Of a stretch of DNA of 64,000 bases, positions 21,614-32,100 are shown piece after piece. The notes below the pieces were generated by a model. That model worked only from the letters and a program-made list of their open reading frames with translations, made no database searches and had not been told where the DNA came from. A program made the translations under genes and the position numbers. Each line of letters begins with the position of its first letter. Positions within the stretch are counted from its first letter, which is position 1. The DNA lies in assembly GCA_940671915.1 (NCBI GenBank), contig CALNVZ010003426.1, positions 52,509,989 through 52,573,988 of the forward strand, in the 5' to 3' direction. This stretch comes from Paracentrotus lividus. Its lineage: Eukaryota > Echinodermata > Echinoidea > Camarodonta > Echinidae.

Positions 21614-22610
21614 GAAGCGTTACGGACATTACACTTTTCATACGCTTGAATATACCCAACACTGAGCCTAACTCTATGCGAATAAACAACTTTTATTCAA
21701 TATTGAAAATAATGTATTTGTTCATCTAACATTCAATATGATTTTTGGATCTTCGAGGATGCTTTTCCATTCTCCTTTTTCACAATTTGTTGTATTTACA
21801 AAGTAGTCTTCACAAGTGTCAAAAAAGTCTTTTCAGACATTTCATTCATTCATTCTGCTTCCATGTCAGTTTGGAGGTAGATATGTTTACTTCTACCCAC
21901 AGTAGAAGTAGGTAGCAATACTATGATTTTCCCTGTTCCACAAATGACTCCTCTTCTTCACTGTATAAAAAGAAATTTGTGAATCTTTGTCTTTTCAAAA
22001 ACTTTATTGTGTACCCATCAGTATGGATCCTTCTTTTGTGCGACAAAGTACTTTGCAAATTTTGTTTTGTCTGAAACCCCGCATGAACAAAATATCCTAT
22101 AGGAACAGTTGTCAAAGAAGTATGTATGTGGTTACACCTTTTCCTCATCCTCCTCTTGTCCTCCAGTGTCACTTTAAATGTGTCCACCAAGCTTGCTCTA
22201 TTTTTGCTTCTGAGTACAGCTTGAAATGAATGCATGCAGTGTTTACAGGTTTTAATTAATGGACTAAAAAAATGTTCAAAATCACCTGTAATGTCACAAA
22301 CTAATGTTACTATTAAGGGCCAGCATCTATTTATTGATAGATTTCCATATTGAAGTATAAAATCAAAACAATATCCTGCAATCGTATGCATTCTCATCTT
22401 TGCTACAAATGTGTAATGTCCGTAACGCAATGATGATGTAATGTCCGTAACGCTTTTTTTCCATGAATTATGAAAAATTTATAAAAAACCTCTTGATATG
22501 TTGTGAGATAACATATATTTTAGCTTTGCATTTGAATTTGCAACAAAATTGGACCAAAACACAGGGTGCTATAAAAACTTATGTATCTAAAACGTTACGG
22601 ACATTACACT
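21614..22610. repeat. Iterated word GCGTTACGGACATTAC, four copies
   Basis: Copies lie at 21614 (+), 22412 (-), 22437 (-) and 22592 (+, one base different). The two minus copies are 25 bp apart. The segment between contains the 169-codon frame, whose first codons lie inside one copy of the word. Probably the body of a TIR element whose ends I could not fix. Confidence 0.6.
21921..22430 (-). CDS. Hypothetical 169-residue open frame, family unknown
   Basis: This is the longest clean frame in the window outside retrotransposons, low-complexity runs and the 9-kb exon. The protein is basic, with Lys/Arg/His-rich patches (EDKRRMRKRCNHIH, LSHKRRIHTD) and a C-terminal acidic stretch (SEEEESF). It begins MRYGHYT inside one copy of the iterated word GCGTTACGGACATTAC. 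No zinc finger, DDE triad or other known signature is visible. It could be an exon of an element-borne protein or a chance frame; no matching splice sites or RNA signals were found. Confidence 0.3.
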   Translation of the reverse strand: MRYGHYTFVAKMRMHTIAGYCFDFILQYGNLSINRCWPLIVTLVCDITGDFEHFFSPLIKTCKHCMHSFQAVLRSKNRASLVDTFKVTLEDKRRMRKRCNHIHTSLTTVPIGYFVHAGFQTKQNLQSTLSHKRRIHTDGYTIKFLKRQRFTNFFLYSEEEESFVEQGKS

Positions 22611-23192
22611 TCAAGCGCGATAGAAATCAAAAAGTTTGAAAAGGCTATTTTTCAGAAAATATTTAATTCCTTCCAAAATCCTGTTGGATGATTTATAAAT
22701 GGGTCCTGAGCTTTAATATAACATAAAAATAATCACCTGAAAGTCATTTTATGGTAAGATTTTTACTTGAGAACATACATATGCAAAACGCACTGAATTT
22801 TATGGAAATTTTTTGTAAGAAACACCTTTTTTCAACTGCTGAAAAAATATGTTTTCCGACTTGGGAAACAATTTGTTTTATTATATCTTGTTGATATAAC
22901 CCTTCCTGAATACTTTCCAGATTAAAACAAATTTGTTTCTCTATTTTCATTTTTTCACCCTTGGGTTTCATTTTTCATGGAATTGCCCACATGCAGGATT
23001 ATCCGGTTCTTGTGAATAATTAGGATGAAATGTACTGGTAGAAATGATAACCAGACATGTTTAATAGCTCAGTCAGTAGAGGGTCCGCCTCATGAATGGG
23101 ATCAACTATGGCCCAAATTCACAAAGGTGGATTCTGCAAAATCCATGGATCCGTGGGTTATGTAAATTTTGTGTAAAAATTACGCTTAATTT
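22611..23192. other. Non-coding stretch
   Basis: Apart from the tRNA-like fragment at 23056-23100 nothing is recognised. Confidence 0.4.
23056..23100 (+). repeat. tRNA-like / SINE-head fragment
   Basis: TAGCTCAGTCAGTAGAGGG followed by TCCGCCTCATGAATGGGA resembles the D-arm (A box) and anticodon arm of a tRNA. No T-arm/B box (GGTTCRANNCC) follows, so it is not a functional tRNA; a truncated tRNA-derived SINE is the likely explanation. Confidence 0.45.
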
Positions 23193-23440
23193 TAGCGCCT
23201 ACTGTGAGAAAGGTCCAATACGAATGCGCGATTTTGTCACAAAGCGCTACATTTACGCTTGTCGCTACATGGTTAAGTCTGCTGTTTATTCAAATTAATT
23301 TAAATAAACCGGTGACTCAACAGTGGACTCATTAATTCAAAACAGTGGGCCCATTATGTCAAAACCATAGCAACTGGTGTTAATCTAGGGCATTATGACA
23401 ATGTCGCGCATTCATATTGGACCTTTCTCACAGTACGCGC
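23193..23440. mobile_element. Inverted repeat with ~45-bp arms (MITE), reaching the second gap
   Basis: The arm at 23193-23240 (GCGCCTACTGTGAGAAAGG, then TCCAATACGAATGCGCGA) pairs with 23395-23440. The right arm ends exactly at the assembly gap. Confidence 0.75.
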
Positions 23441-23540
23441 NNNNNNNNNNNNNNNNNNNNNNNNNNNNNNNNNNNNNNNNNNNNNNNNNNNNNNNNNNNN
23501 NNNNNNNNNNNNNNNNNNNNNNNNNNNNNNNNNNNNNNNN
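23441..23540. other. Assembly gap (100 N)
   Basis: One hundred Ns. It hides the start of Tc1-type copy B, whose sequence is picked up in mid-element right after the gap. Confidence 0.98.
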
Positions 23541-24175
23541 TATTGAACAAATAAGATATCTCGGCCAATAATGACCCGATCGATGTTAAATTTTGCATGG
23601 ATGTTGAGGAAAATGTAAAATATAACCCTGAACCATTTGTTTGTATTTTGAGGCAACAATCTATCAATTATCTATTTTTAAACATTTATTAATATTTCAC
23701 TTAAAAAATTGCTGTGAAGCCCAATTTCTTGTTTATTTTGCTGAGCATAATAGTCAACAACATTATGATTTAAAAAATTAAGTTTCTCATGAATTCCTTT
23801 GTATTCTTTTGTTTTAATACTTTCTATTGTCTTCGATTGCTTTTTTTATGTATTTCTTAAAGTTTTTTGGGTCTTTTATGATTCAGAAATGTTCCTGTAT
23901 TGATTTCAAGATATCCAATATGATGCTAAAGGCCTTTTAGACGCAGTGTGTTAGAACAATTTAGGGGAATGGTGCATCCAGTACAGAAATGGGCAACAAT
24001 TGAATTTTCGGTATTTGTAAACTTTCCTAATGACCGGTCAAAAAATGGTTTATTCATATAAAGACTGAATTATTCCTATTCTGACAGGGGAGGGGTCTCA
24101 GCCAATTTAACCAATTATAAAACGTCCATGACTGCTGCGCAACCACTGCCAGCCCCAAATATGCACTCTAAAAAC

Positions 24176-24500
24176 ACTCATGTTGAATCTAACCTGATAA
24201 ATGTTATCTTCAACATTTAGAAAAGGGCCGAGGAGTGACCACTCTTTAAATGTTAATCCAGCGTTTTGTAAAATGTTATATATTTAGCATTTTGAAAATG
24301 CTGGAAAAAATGTTGAATGTACCTTTTATCAAAGTGTTGAAATTAACAGTTAAAATGTAGAATCAACATTTGGAAAAGGGCCGAGGAATGACCACTTTTT
24401 AAATGTTGTTTCAGCATTTGTACACATGTTAGATATTCAGCGTTTTGAAAGTGTTGGGGGAAAATGTTGTATGTACCCTTTTTAATATGTTAGATTTTAC
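24176..24500. repeat. Sub-terminal repeats of the CACTA-like element
   Basis: A ~35-bp block, GAAAAGGGCCGAGGArTGACC then ACTyTTTAAATGTT, occurs at about 24220 and 24374 (154 bp apart), with many AAATGTT/AACATTT words around it. Such iterated sub-terminal sites are usual in CACTA elements, where transposase subunits bind. Confidence 0.75.
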
Positions 24501-24589
24501 ACTTAAAAGGTTGACTTGCCATTCAGAACAATTACTGTACAGATAAGCTCAACAAGACATGTCAGTTTAAATGATTGCAAGAACTAATT

Positions 24590-27490
24590 ATTTATTTCAA
24601 TCAAAAATTCATTCAATCAAAAATGTGAAAGTTGTTGCAAATGGACAAAAACCCATTTCAAATTTGTCAAATCCAAAGACATCTATTTAATATAATTTGT
24701 TGCAAATTTCATGACAATCCATTTCAAATTTGTCAAATCCAAATGCAACCAATCCAATGAAAGTTGTTGCAAATGTCATAAAAAACAATAGCAACTCTGA
24801 CAGATTTAAATGAATACAATAAAAAGTTAGTGCTGTTGTAAATGTTACAACAACCAATTTTACATTTGTCAAGGTAAAATGCATAAATGAGAAATATGTA
24901 TGAACTGTTGCAGATGTCATTAAAAAAAATCATATTTTGGTGCGTGGATTTAACTTGATATAGTTGATATTTTTTATTTGAATTCATTGTTTTTTCAAGT
25001 TTATATACTGTGTAAAACATTGTTTTTTCAACATGTTTGTTGTTGTTGTTGTGATTTGTTTTGTTTGTGTGTTTTTTTGTATCTTTAGATTTTAATATTT
25101 CTTCTTTGTATATATTAATTTTTGTTTTTTTTCAAAGATGTCATTTTTTTTCGTGCTTAATACTTATTCTTAGTTTTGTTCTGCAAATATTTCATTGCAT
25201 TTGTTTGTGAGTTATGTATTGTTGTACATTTAAAGTTTTTTGTTGTTTGCTATGTTTGTTTGATTGAGTATAGATGATGTACTATTTATCACTGTAAAGC
25301 TTTTTTTGAATTACTTAACATATATACATAAATATAATTTCTCAATCATTTGCTATTTTGGCTTGTTTCATGTTGGGAGTTCTTTTTGCTGATTTGTTGT
25401 GCAGTTATTGTGTTGGGTTTTGATCTTTGTGTGTAGGGGATTCTTGAGTCTATTCTAATATTTTTTATCAGTTTTTATTCTGAATTTTTATATGAATAAC
25501 TTTAATAGTAATATTGTGATGCTTTTGCATTTATCTTAAGATGGTTTATTGATTTTATGTAAGTAAAGCTTGATGCCAGAACAGTTGTTCGTTGTTTTTT
25601 TGATTGTTTGCGAATTATATTTTTTTTTAATTTTTCAGTTGGTTTGGGGCTTGTTCTAAAATTGTTTTTATTTTGTTTTTAGAATACTTTATTTTTGTGT
25701 CGTTTTCTAGGTATGTTGTATCAATTGTTTTTTAAATATGATTGGGTTTGGGTAGTGTATGTTTCTTTCTAGTTGTTATCTTTTTTTTTTTTGTTGTCAT
25801 TTTTTAATATATGTTGCTTTTCTATTATGAAATGCTTGGAATGTCTACGAAAGTTTGTCAGTCGTATTATATTTTTTTTGTTCTTTTTTTTTCTTAAAAA
25901 ATATTCTAATAAACATTAGTCATGAGTTTGAACTCGCCCTCTTTTTGTATGTTAGCGATATCCTGAACTTGTTAGAATTTTTATGTCTTGATTAGGAAAT
26001 ACTGTCTGTTGTGGTGCCCCTGATCGCGTTATGCTTGATTAAAGTGTCATTAACGTTATAATATATTTTCAGTTGTTCTATTCTTTCTACAAGAAGTAAT
26101 ACCATTTTTTGGGATAAGGTAAATTTGATGGTTCAATAATTGTTGCTATGTCATAACTTTTTTTTTTGATTAAAGGGTTATTGGGTGAAGTTATGTTATC
26201 ATTCATAGTTGTGGTGTTGGTTCTTTTGAATTAATTCGTGAGGAGTGGCTCTTTGCTTTTCAATTTTTGGAATATTTTTGGAGCCTCCTTTGATGTTTTT
26301 GGTCTTTTCGTTGGTTTCCCTTCTGTTTCACTTGTTTTATTTTGTGTCAATCTATATTTTGAATTGCTTCATTTTTGTTTTTTTTGTGTTTTTTTGTTTT
26401 TTTTTTGTTTGTTTTTTTTTTTTTTTTTTTTTTTTTGTTTGTTGTTTATTTGTATAGTTTTTGCTTTGTTAGAACAGGAACATAGTCATTTATTATTTTT
26501 GTTGGTTTTTAGGGTAATTTCTTGCATTTCATTTGAAAAATATTATCTTAACTTTCGAGAGTTGTCGGGCATTTTGTGTGTTTGTGAGTATTATTGGTTA
26601 ATCTCTACTCGTATCCAAGTGATTTGGGGTTTTGATTGGGTTTCCAATCCAGGCGTAAAAATGTCTTTTTTTTCTGTGTTTTGTCTATTTTTCTCAATGA
26701 TTTTTGTTTTCAAAAGTCCAAAGACATCTAAATCAATATATTGATTTGTTGCAGTTTATTTCATTTGACAATGCCATGGTGTCATATAGATTTCTATGTT
26801 GCGAAATCCATTTATTTTTTGCATAGCCAGATTTTCCATTTTGGAAAGTTGTTGTGCATTGAATTTTTGTTCGCATATTTTATAAATCAATACAACTCTG
26901 ACAGATTTTAAAATGAAATGCAATAAGAAGAGTTGAGGTGCTTGTTGCAAGTTAAGGTGTTTATATTCACAATCTGTATTCATTCTATGATTTTTTTAAT
27001 TTGTCTAAATTTGTAGTAATGCATAAATGGAAAATATGTATGAACTGTTGCAAGATGTTGTTTAATTAAAAAAAAAAAAAAAAAAAAAATAAAAAAAAAA
27101 AAAAAAAAAATTTTCTAATATTTTTCTTGGAAACTTGATATATTGATGTTATTTATTTATGAACCATTGTTGATTTTTCATTATATACTGTATACTTTAT
27201 TCTTTACAGATGTATTTTGTTTAACAATGACGTAATATAGTTTCTCAATTTGTCATTTTGCTACTGTCTTTTCATTTTGGGTTAATTGTTTTTTTCAACA
27301 TTTGTTTATTGTCTGTTCATTGAAGTGGGTTACAGGTATGGGGTAGTGCTTATGCATCAAATATTAATTTTATCGAATTTCATATGAAAGCTGGTCTTTT
27401 TAGATTTAATGATGCTTTTTTGTTATTTAATCTTAGGTTATTTGTGTTTTAATTTTATGTAAGTATAGCTGATGCAAGAAACATGGTCAG
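24590..27490. repeat. Old internal duplication (~24590-25570 and ~26690-27490) around a T-rich tract
   Basis: Several phrases recur in order: CCAAAGACATCTA, CAACTCTGACAGATTT, TGCATAAATG with AATATGTATGAACTGTTGCA, GTTTATATACTGT/TTATATACTGTAT, and TTTTATGTAAGTAwAGC. Spacing is about 2.0-2.1 kb with many differences, so the duplication is old. The sequence between 25020 and 26700 is strongly T-rich on the plus strand; an A43-like run lies at 27068-27110. Confidence 0.65.
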
Positions 27491-27857
27491 AAGTTGTATA
27501 ACATAGTACAAGAAGACGGTGTGTATTTTTGGTAATGTGGGCATCATGTTATCTTTAAGTAGACTTTTTTTTGTGTGTTGCGATCTTAATTATGTTATTC
27601 GTTTTGTTTGAATTGAGTTAAAACAAAACTTTGTTTTTGGATGTTGTAGCATGTTTTTTGCGTATTTTTTTGGAGGTAGCATTTTTCCTTTCCAGGGTGT
27701 CTAATCTTGATGCTTTATATGTATTGTGCCCTTTTTTTTTTGTTTGTTCCTGTTCTGCTTGCTAAGAGGATTTTATATCTCGAAACATATTTGAAGATGT
27801 TATCTGGTTATTTTAAACTTTTTTTTTTTTTTTTTTCATTGGTGGCATTAACTATTA

Positions 27858-28017
27858 CCTTTCTTTATCTCTTTTTTCTCTTTTTTTCGCCCCCTTCCCT
27901 TTCTGGTGACGCATGAAGTATGAGAGCATGCTGGAATACTTTTGTTTGAAGATTTTTTTTCTTCCTGCATGGTGATGAAGAGATGTCAGTTGGCTGTTGT
28001 AAGCAATATCAGAGCAT
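27858..28017 (-). CDS. Weak exon candidate inside the CACTA-like element
   Basis: A good acceptor (TTTTATTTGTTTTCTTCTAG) precedes 28017 on the minus strand, followed by a frame reading SDIAYNSQLTSLHHHAG then a Lys/Arg-rich run. The C-terminal part comes from a low-complexity CT-rich tract, so only the first ~40 codons are worth considering. No family match. Confidence 0.22.
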
Positions 28018-28426
28018 CTAGAAGAAAACAAATAAAAATAATACAGCAAGTTAATGTGAATAAATAAAATACACAAATCAATGAACGAATGAACAATATA
28101 CATTGGATCTCTAAGAATTTATCTTAGGCAGAATTCTTATTCAGGCAGGCCCTACAAGGAAATACATTATGGGAAGCAAATACAATGCAATTTAACATCT
28201 TTAAATTTATTTCTACCAAGCCTAAAATGCTTCGCTCAAAACTTCCTAAAAGAAATTTTAAAAAAATCAATTATCTGACAATGCACCTAACTAGTACTCT
28301 ATGCATCAGGTGAAATGCCAGTTTCTGAGTAGGGACAATAATCCACAAATTATTAGTTGCATGCTATTGATATACATACATAAAAAATTGATGGATGAAT
28401 ATACACGTAGGACATTGATAACATAC

Positions 28427-28553
28427 CAAACAAAATTTGTTGTACCCTCTTTGTGAATAGTTCCATTTTGGATGTGAAGACTAGAAATAGTGCTAAATAT
28501 GCATAATTCAGTTGCCATACCACGCCGCATGAATTTACAGGTACACTAAACTC
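28427..28553 (-). CDS. Weak exon candidate inside the CACTA-like element
   Basis: Minus strand: acceptor TTTTACCTAG|GAG at 28554/28553 and donor TTTG|GTATGT at 28427/28426 enclose 42 open codons plus one base. The peptide contains VVWQLNYAYLALFLVFTSK and FTKRVQQILF; the hydrophobic centre could be a membrane segment. No family match. It lies between other minus-strand candidates (28017 and 31786). Confidence 0.25.
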
Positions 28554-28855
28554 CTAGGTAAAATCACAAATCTAGTTGCCATGTTTACCGGCATTTTGTT
28601 TTTTTTACCCGAGAGAGTTGAGATTGTGCTGGAGTTAATTGGGCAGGTTTTTTGGGTGGCCTGTTATAAAGGAACCCCATAGCTAGAGATGTCCTCATGA
28701 GAAGCGCCTTAATACACTTAACATCATAAATCATAGTCAGAAAAGTAAAATATTTCATACCAGGTGTTCCATTGTGTGCATCCTTTGGTCTTCTTGTTCT
28801 CACATATCAATGTTTTGAGTAAGAAGGAATTCTGCTAATTTCTCCCTACTTTCAG

Positions 28856-28972
28856 GATGAAAGGGGAAAACACGGCGTTTCCCAGGTTGAAATGAGTTTA
28901 GCTGCTACATCAGGAGATAAAGAGATGGAATTCCTGCTCGGCACTAATATGAAAGAGCAGATTGATTTGCAA
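28856..28972 (+). CDS. Exon candidate, 39 codons, symmetrical phase
   Basis: Plus strand: acceptor TTTCTCCCTACTTTCAG and donor CAA|GTTAGT enclose 117 bases. One frame is open throughout (begins DERGKHGVSQVEMSLAATSG, ends EQIDLQ) while the other two are closed. The peptide is polar and balanced in charge, unlike random AT-rich sequence. No family recognised. As it lies inside the CACTA-like element it may be a captured host exon or part of an element gene. Confidence 0.38.
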
Positions 28973-29488
28973 GTTAGTTATTATAAGCCACCAAAACTGG
29001 AAATAGAACTTTACAAAATATAGATGAAAGAATATACGCAACCTAAGTTCTAAACAATTGCATACATTTTGTTTTTTAGGACTGATGCCACTGAAATTAT
29101 TTGAATTTAGAATGCTAGACAAGTTAGGGACTCTAGCTAGTCCTTTGTATTTTAATATTTTTTTCATACGAGCAAATGGCATATAGGGAAAACAAGGCAT
29201 CAGCAATATTGTGGTCTCCCCCATTGCGAAAATAACCAGAATATCACGATCTCCGTTTGCCTCGCAAAAGAATGGTATCCCTGGCTGATTGTGAAATATC
29301 TGCCATAGAGATGTAACATCCCATAAAATGAGAAAGGGCTATTTCATTGCAATGCTACTACTTCCTCTTTCACTCCCTCACTCTCTCGCCACTCCCCCTG
29401 ATCTTTCTGGAGGATGGCACCACTACATCTAATTAGATATTAGTCTCCACATGCAAGTCCTTATTACTGCTAATTACTTTACTTAGAC

Positions 29489-29956
29489 TTAGTTCCGTCC
29501 TGTTTCTTGCGGAGCATTGACAGCAACAGAACTCTTCCAATGTTCCGGTCTCCTGCTAAGGTCTCCGCCTCTAGCCAGCTAAGCCCATATCTGGAGGTCT
29601 TTCATGACTGTCCTTCTCCAGGTGGTTATTGGTCTTCCTTCCTTCTTCTGCCACCATCGAGAGTCCACTTCAGGGATGTTTTGGGGTGTCTCCTTTGTGG
29701 AATCTAATAATGTGACACAGGATCTTTCTTTTACTGTTATGCCGAGTTTTCTTTGGTTTGTTCTCTGCAATATGTCTTCGTTTGTCATCCTGTCCTTCCA
29801 ACTAATACCAAGGATTTTTCTGAGATATCTTTGGTGAAAGACATCGAGTCTGTGGGCTATTCTTTCGATCATTTTCCATGTCTCACTGGCGTATAGCAAC
29901 CTAATAGACAAAGACAAAACAGGATGATAATCAGTTGCACAACAGAGGCGGGGCAT
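29489..29956 (-). pseudogene. C-terminal fragment of a LINE reverse transcriptase (RTE/CR1-like)
   Basis: The minus-strand frame shows LLYASETW, then a run ending RYLRKILGISWKDRMTNED, and GRPITTWRRTVMKDLQ, the well-known order of the C-terminal region of LINE polymerases (ETW...LR.ILGI.W.D..TNE...GRP..TWRRT..DL). A TAG at about 29576-29578 interrupts it; the same frame continues for about 29 codons to a TAA at 29489-29491. The RT core, endonuclease and ORF1 are missing: a 5'-truncated copy inserted in the CACTA-like element. Confidence 0.75.
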
Positions 29957-30094
29957 CGAAATGCAAAAAGGTTAAAATTAGTGTTGGGGTTGAAAACTGA
30001 ACATGGAATAAAGTTTCTAAATTAAGTTTATATAAGAAGTTTGTCAACAGATATGAACAATGCTGAACATTATAATTGTAATAAGGCATGCTGT

Positions 30095-30310
30095 GGGGGA
30101 TCCAGGATTTTATTACAGGGGGGGGGGGCCAAAACTGGAATGGAGTTTCAGATTTTGGTACACCCATTTTTTTCCCCGGCTGTTACATCAGCGCGAGCCA
30201 AAAGGTACACTCATTTTTTTTTCATGTCAGCTGTCCAAAATTGCACTGGGGGGGGGGGGGGGGGGGGCCACTGCCCTCCCCCCCCCCCCCCCCTGGATCC
30301 GCGCCTGGGC
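30095..30310. repeat. Dispersed G-run repeat with GGATCC ends
   Basis: GGGGGATCCAGGATTTTATT plus a G run at the left and a C run plus CCTGGATCCGCGCC at the right form inverted ends. The left half matches the minus strand of 14640-14935. Confidence 0.7.
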
Positions 30311-30589
30311 ATATCATGTAAAGTGCTAGAGATTATATGTGGGAAGGGTAGATCTAAATATATGTTTGTGGTTGCAGTCCAGCTGAGGGTTTCTAGATGA
30401 TTTGTACAATGTAACTTGTTAGTGCCAAGTGCACAAGTTAGGAAGCCTTCACCTATCTTTCAGTTGAAGCAATCAGATTCAACACTGGACCAAAAATGAC
30501 AGAGAGAAAGCAAATTCAACATCTTTATAACAGTCAAACACAGATGGACACATCCAGGAAATACAAATACACCTCTAACGATAGGCATT

Positions 30590-31420
30590 GGTCGCTCTAG
30601 GCTAGATCTTTACTAGGCCCTCGGCTAAAGGCCATGACTCATATTCCCTTAGACCAGATCTAGTAGGGACTCGATCTAACGTTAGATTATAAGTTAGATC
30701 TAACGTTAGGCCCAACAGTTAGAGGTCTAACTTACACATTAATAAATGAAATAAGGCTTAGACTAATCTTCTTAATTGTTATTTTTGCCAAAGTCTAAAT
30801 AGGATGGACTAAAAGTTAGGCCCTAACGTTAGATGTAACGTTTACGTTAGTCCTATCCTAACGACTAACGTTACGTATTTTGCAATCAGTTCAACTCTGC
30901 ACGATTTCCCCGCGAAGGCCAAGGCCGAGTTCGCCCCAGTGCAGTTAGCCCGCATCCGGCATGACGTTGGAGACCTGCTATATAGGCCTAACGTTATAGT
31001 CTAGGCCTAGATCTACGTAGATCTACTATTAAAAAGCTAAGCTACGTAGATCTATGGCCTCGGGACCCCTTCATTTTTCGGAACAATTTGACATCGGTAT
31101 TTGTTTATTGATAAGATATCGACCTGAAAATGTGCGTTGGGCATTCACCCGTTATAATTTTCTCCACAAATCAACTTTAGAATAGTAGGTCTATGTAGAC
31201 TAGAATCAGGATATTGAAATGAAATTTGCACAAAGCAATGATTTTTGTGACTTTTTAGCTGCTGATTTAAGTGCGTAGCTTTAGGTCCCCATAGTATTTA
31301 AGCACACAATATATTGGCAACAGGCGCTTGGCGCAGGCGATCGAGTCTACGTAGACTACTATAGCCTAACGTTAGGCCTACCCGGTTGTTGTAGATCTAA
31401 CGTTAGATCTATGTCTGGAA
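30590..31420. repeat. Tract of self-complementary words TAACGTTA and AGATCTACGTAGATCT
   Basis: CTAACGTTAG or close variants occur at about 30679, 30706, 30821, 30870, 30990, 31369 and 31399, with GATCTACGTAGATC or CTACGTAG at about 31011, 31043 and 31350. All are palindromes, and the tract is rich in AGGCCTA as well. It would form an intron of the minus-strand candidate gene starting at 31839. Confidence 0.65.
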
Positions 31421-31785
31421 TGTTTGTCCGGACAAAACAGCAATTTTAGGAGTTTTGTGATCAACATGTCTTCAACTGATCGACTGCAATATCAGACAAT
31501 ATAACAAAACACACATATTCGCAAAAATTTTGCCATTTACTGCACAAATTTTGAGAAAATCCAGAGCAAAAGATGATGATTTTATCTGCTTAACTTAGGT
31601 GTCCGGACAACAAACCCCCCATCTACTTGCAGCGACCATACGCAAAGCAAAGATCTTCTTCGCAAAAATTACCAAGGTCCAAGGTCTTTTACGCAACTCC
31701 ATTTGAAAATGATAGGGGAAAGCGGGCCTGATTCAGCTCATGATGTGTTGAACAGTACAAATATACTAATTAGAGATCAACTTAC

Positions 31786-31839
31786 CTTCTGAAAAACAGG
31801 ATTTGGGGGGATAATTTCCATCCAGCGCTTGAGTGTCAT
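31786..31839 (-). CDS. Candidate first coding exon (18 codons) near the right end of the CACTA-like element
   Basis: Minus strand: an ATG at 31839-31837 opens a frame MTLKRWMEIIPPNPVFQK that runs straight into a consensus donor, CAGAAG|GTAAGT, at 31786/31785. The ATG lies 340 bp inside the element's right end, where an element-borne gene would be expected to start. The following exons cannot be joined with confidence; minus-strand candidates lie at 28427-28553 and 27858-28017. Product unknown. Confidence 0.4.
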
Positions 31840-31849
31840 CGCGATGTAG

Positions 31850-32100
31850 TGTCGATGTCCGAGGTTTTAATTTTTTCGCGGCTTTTCACATGATCAGTAT
31901 GGACCAATGAAAAAGCGCCTCTGAATCTACCTTTTTCGTAAATGCTAGGTTTTTTTCATGACGTCAGCATACTTACGACTTTTAGCCAATGGCAATGCGA
32001 TATTGATTTCAGCATTTTCGAAAGTGCTAGAACAGCGAGATAGGCAGAACCTTTTTTGGTTAGCGGATCGCGTTGTATTGAAAATTCACCCTTTTCGCAA
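31850..32100 (-). promoter_or_regulatory. Promoter-like region upstream of the candidate first exon
   Basis: Two CCAAT motifs on the plus strand (GACCAATG near 31912 and GCCAATGG near 31984; ATTGG on the strand of the gene) and a CRE-like ATGACGTCAG (31959) lie upstream of the ATG at 31839, with CG-rich patches. Inferred from motifs only. Confidence 0.3.

Noticed and set aside
23056-23100. A complete tRNA gene
   Set aside because: Only the D-arm and anticodon-arm-like parts are present; there is no T-arm, acceptor stem or B box.
26238-26744. 168-codon Phe/Leu/Val-rich open frame
   Set aside because: It comes from a T-rich tract with T20 runs; the protein is a translation of low-complexity DNA and no splice site or motif supports it.
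28910-29224. Minus-strand 104-codon frame with PCFPYMPFARMKK, briefly compared with PRPP synthetase (PCFPY motif)
   Set aside because: Beyond the five residues PCFPY nothing matches that enzyme, and the right half is AT-rich; kept only as a low-interest finding.
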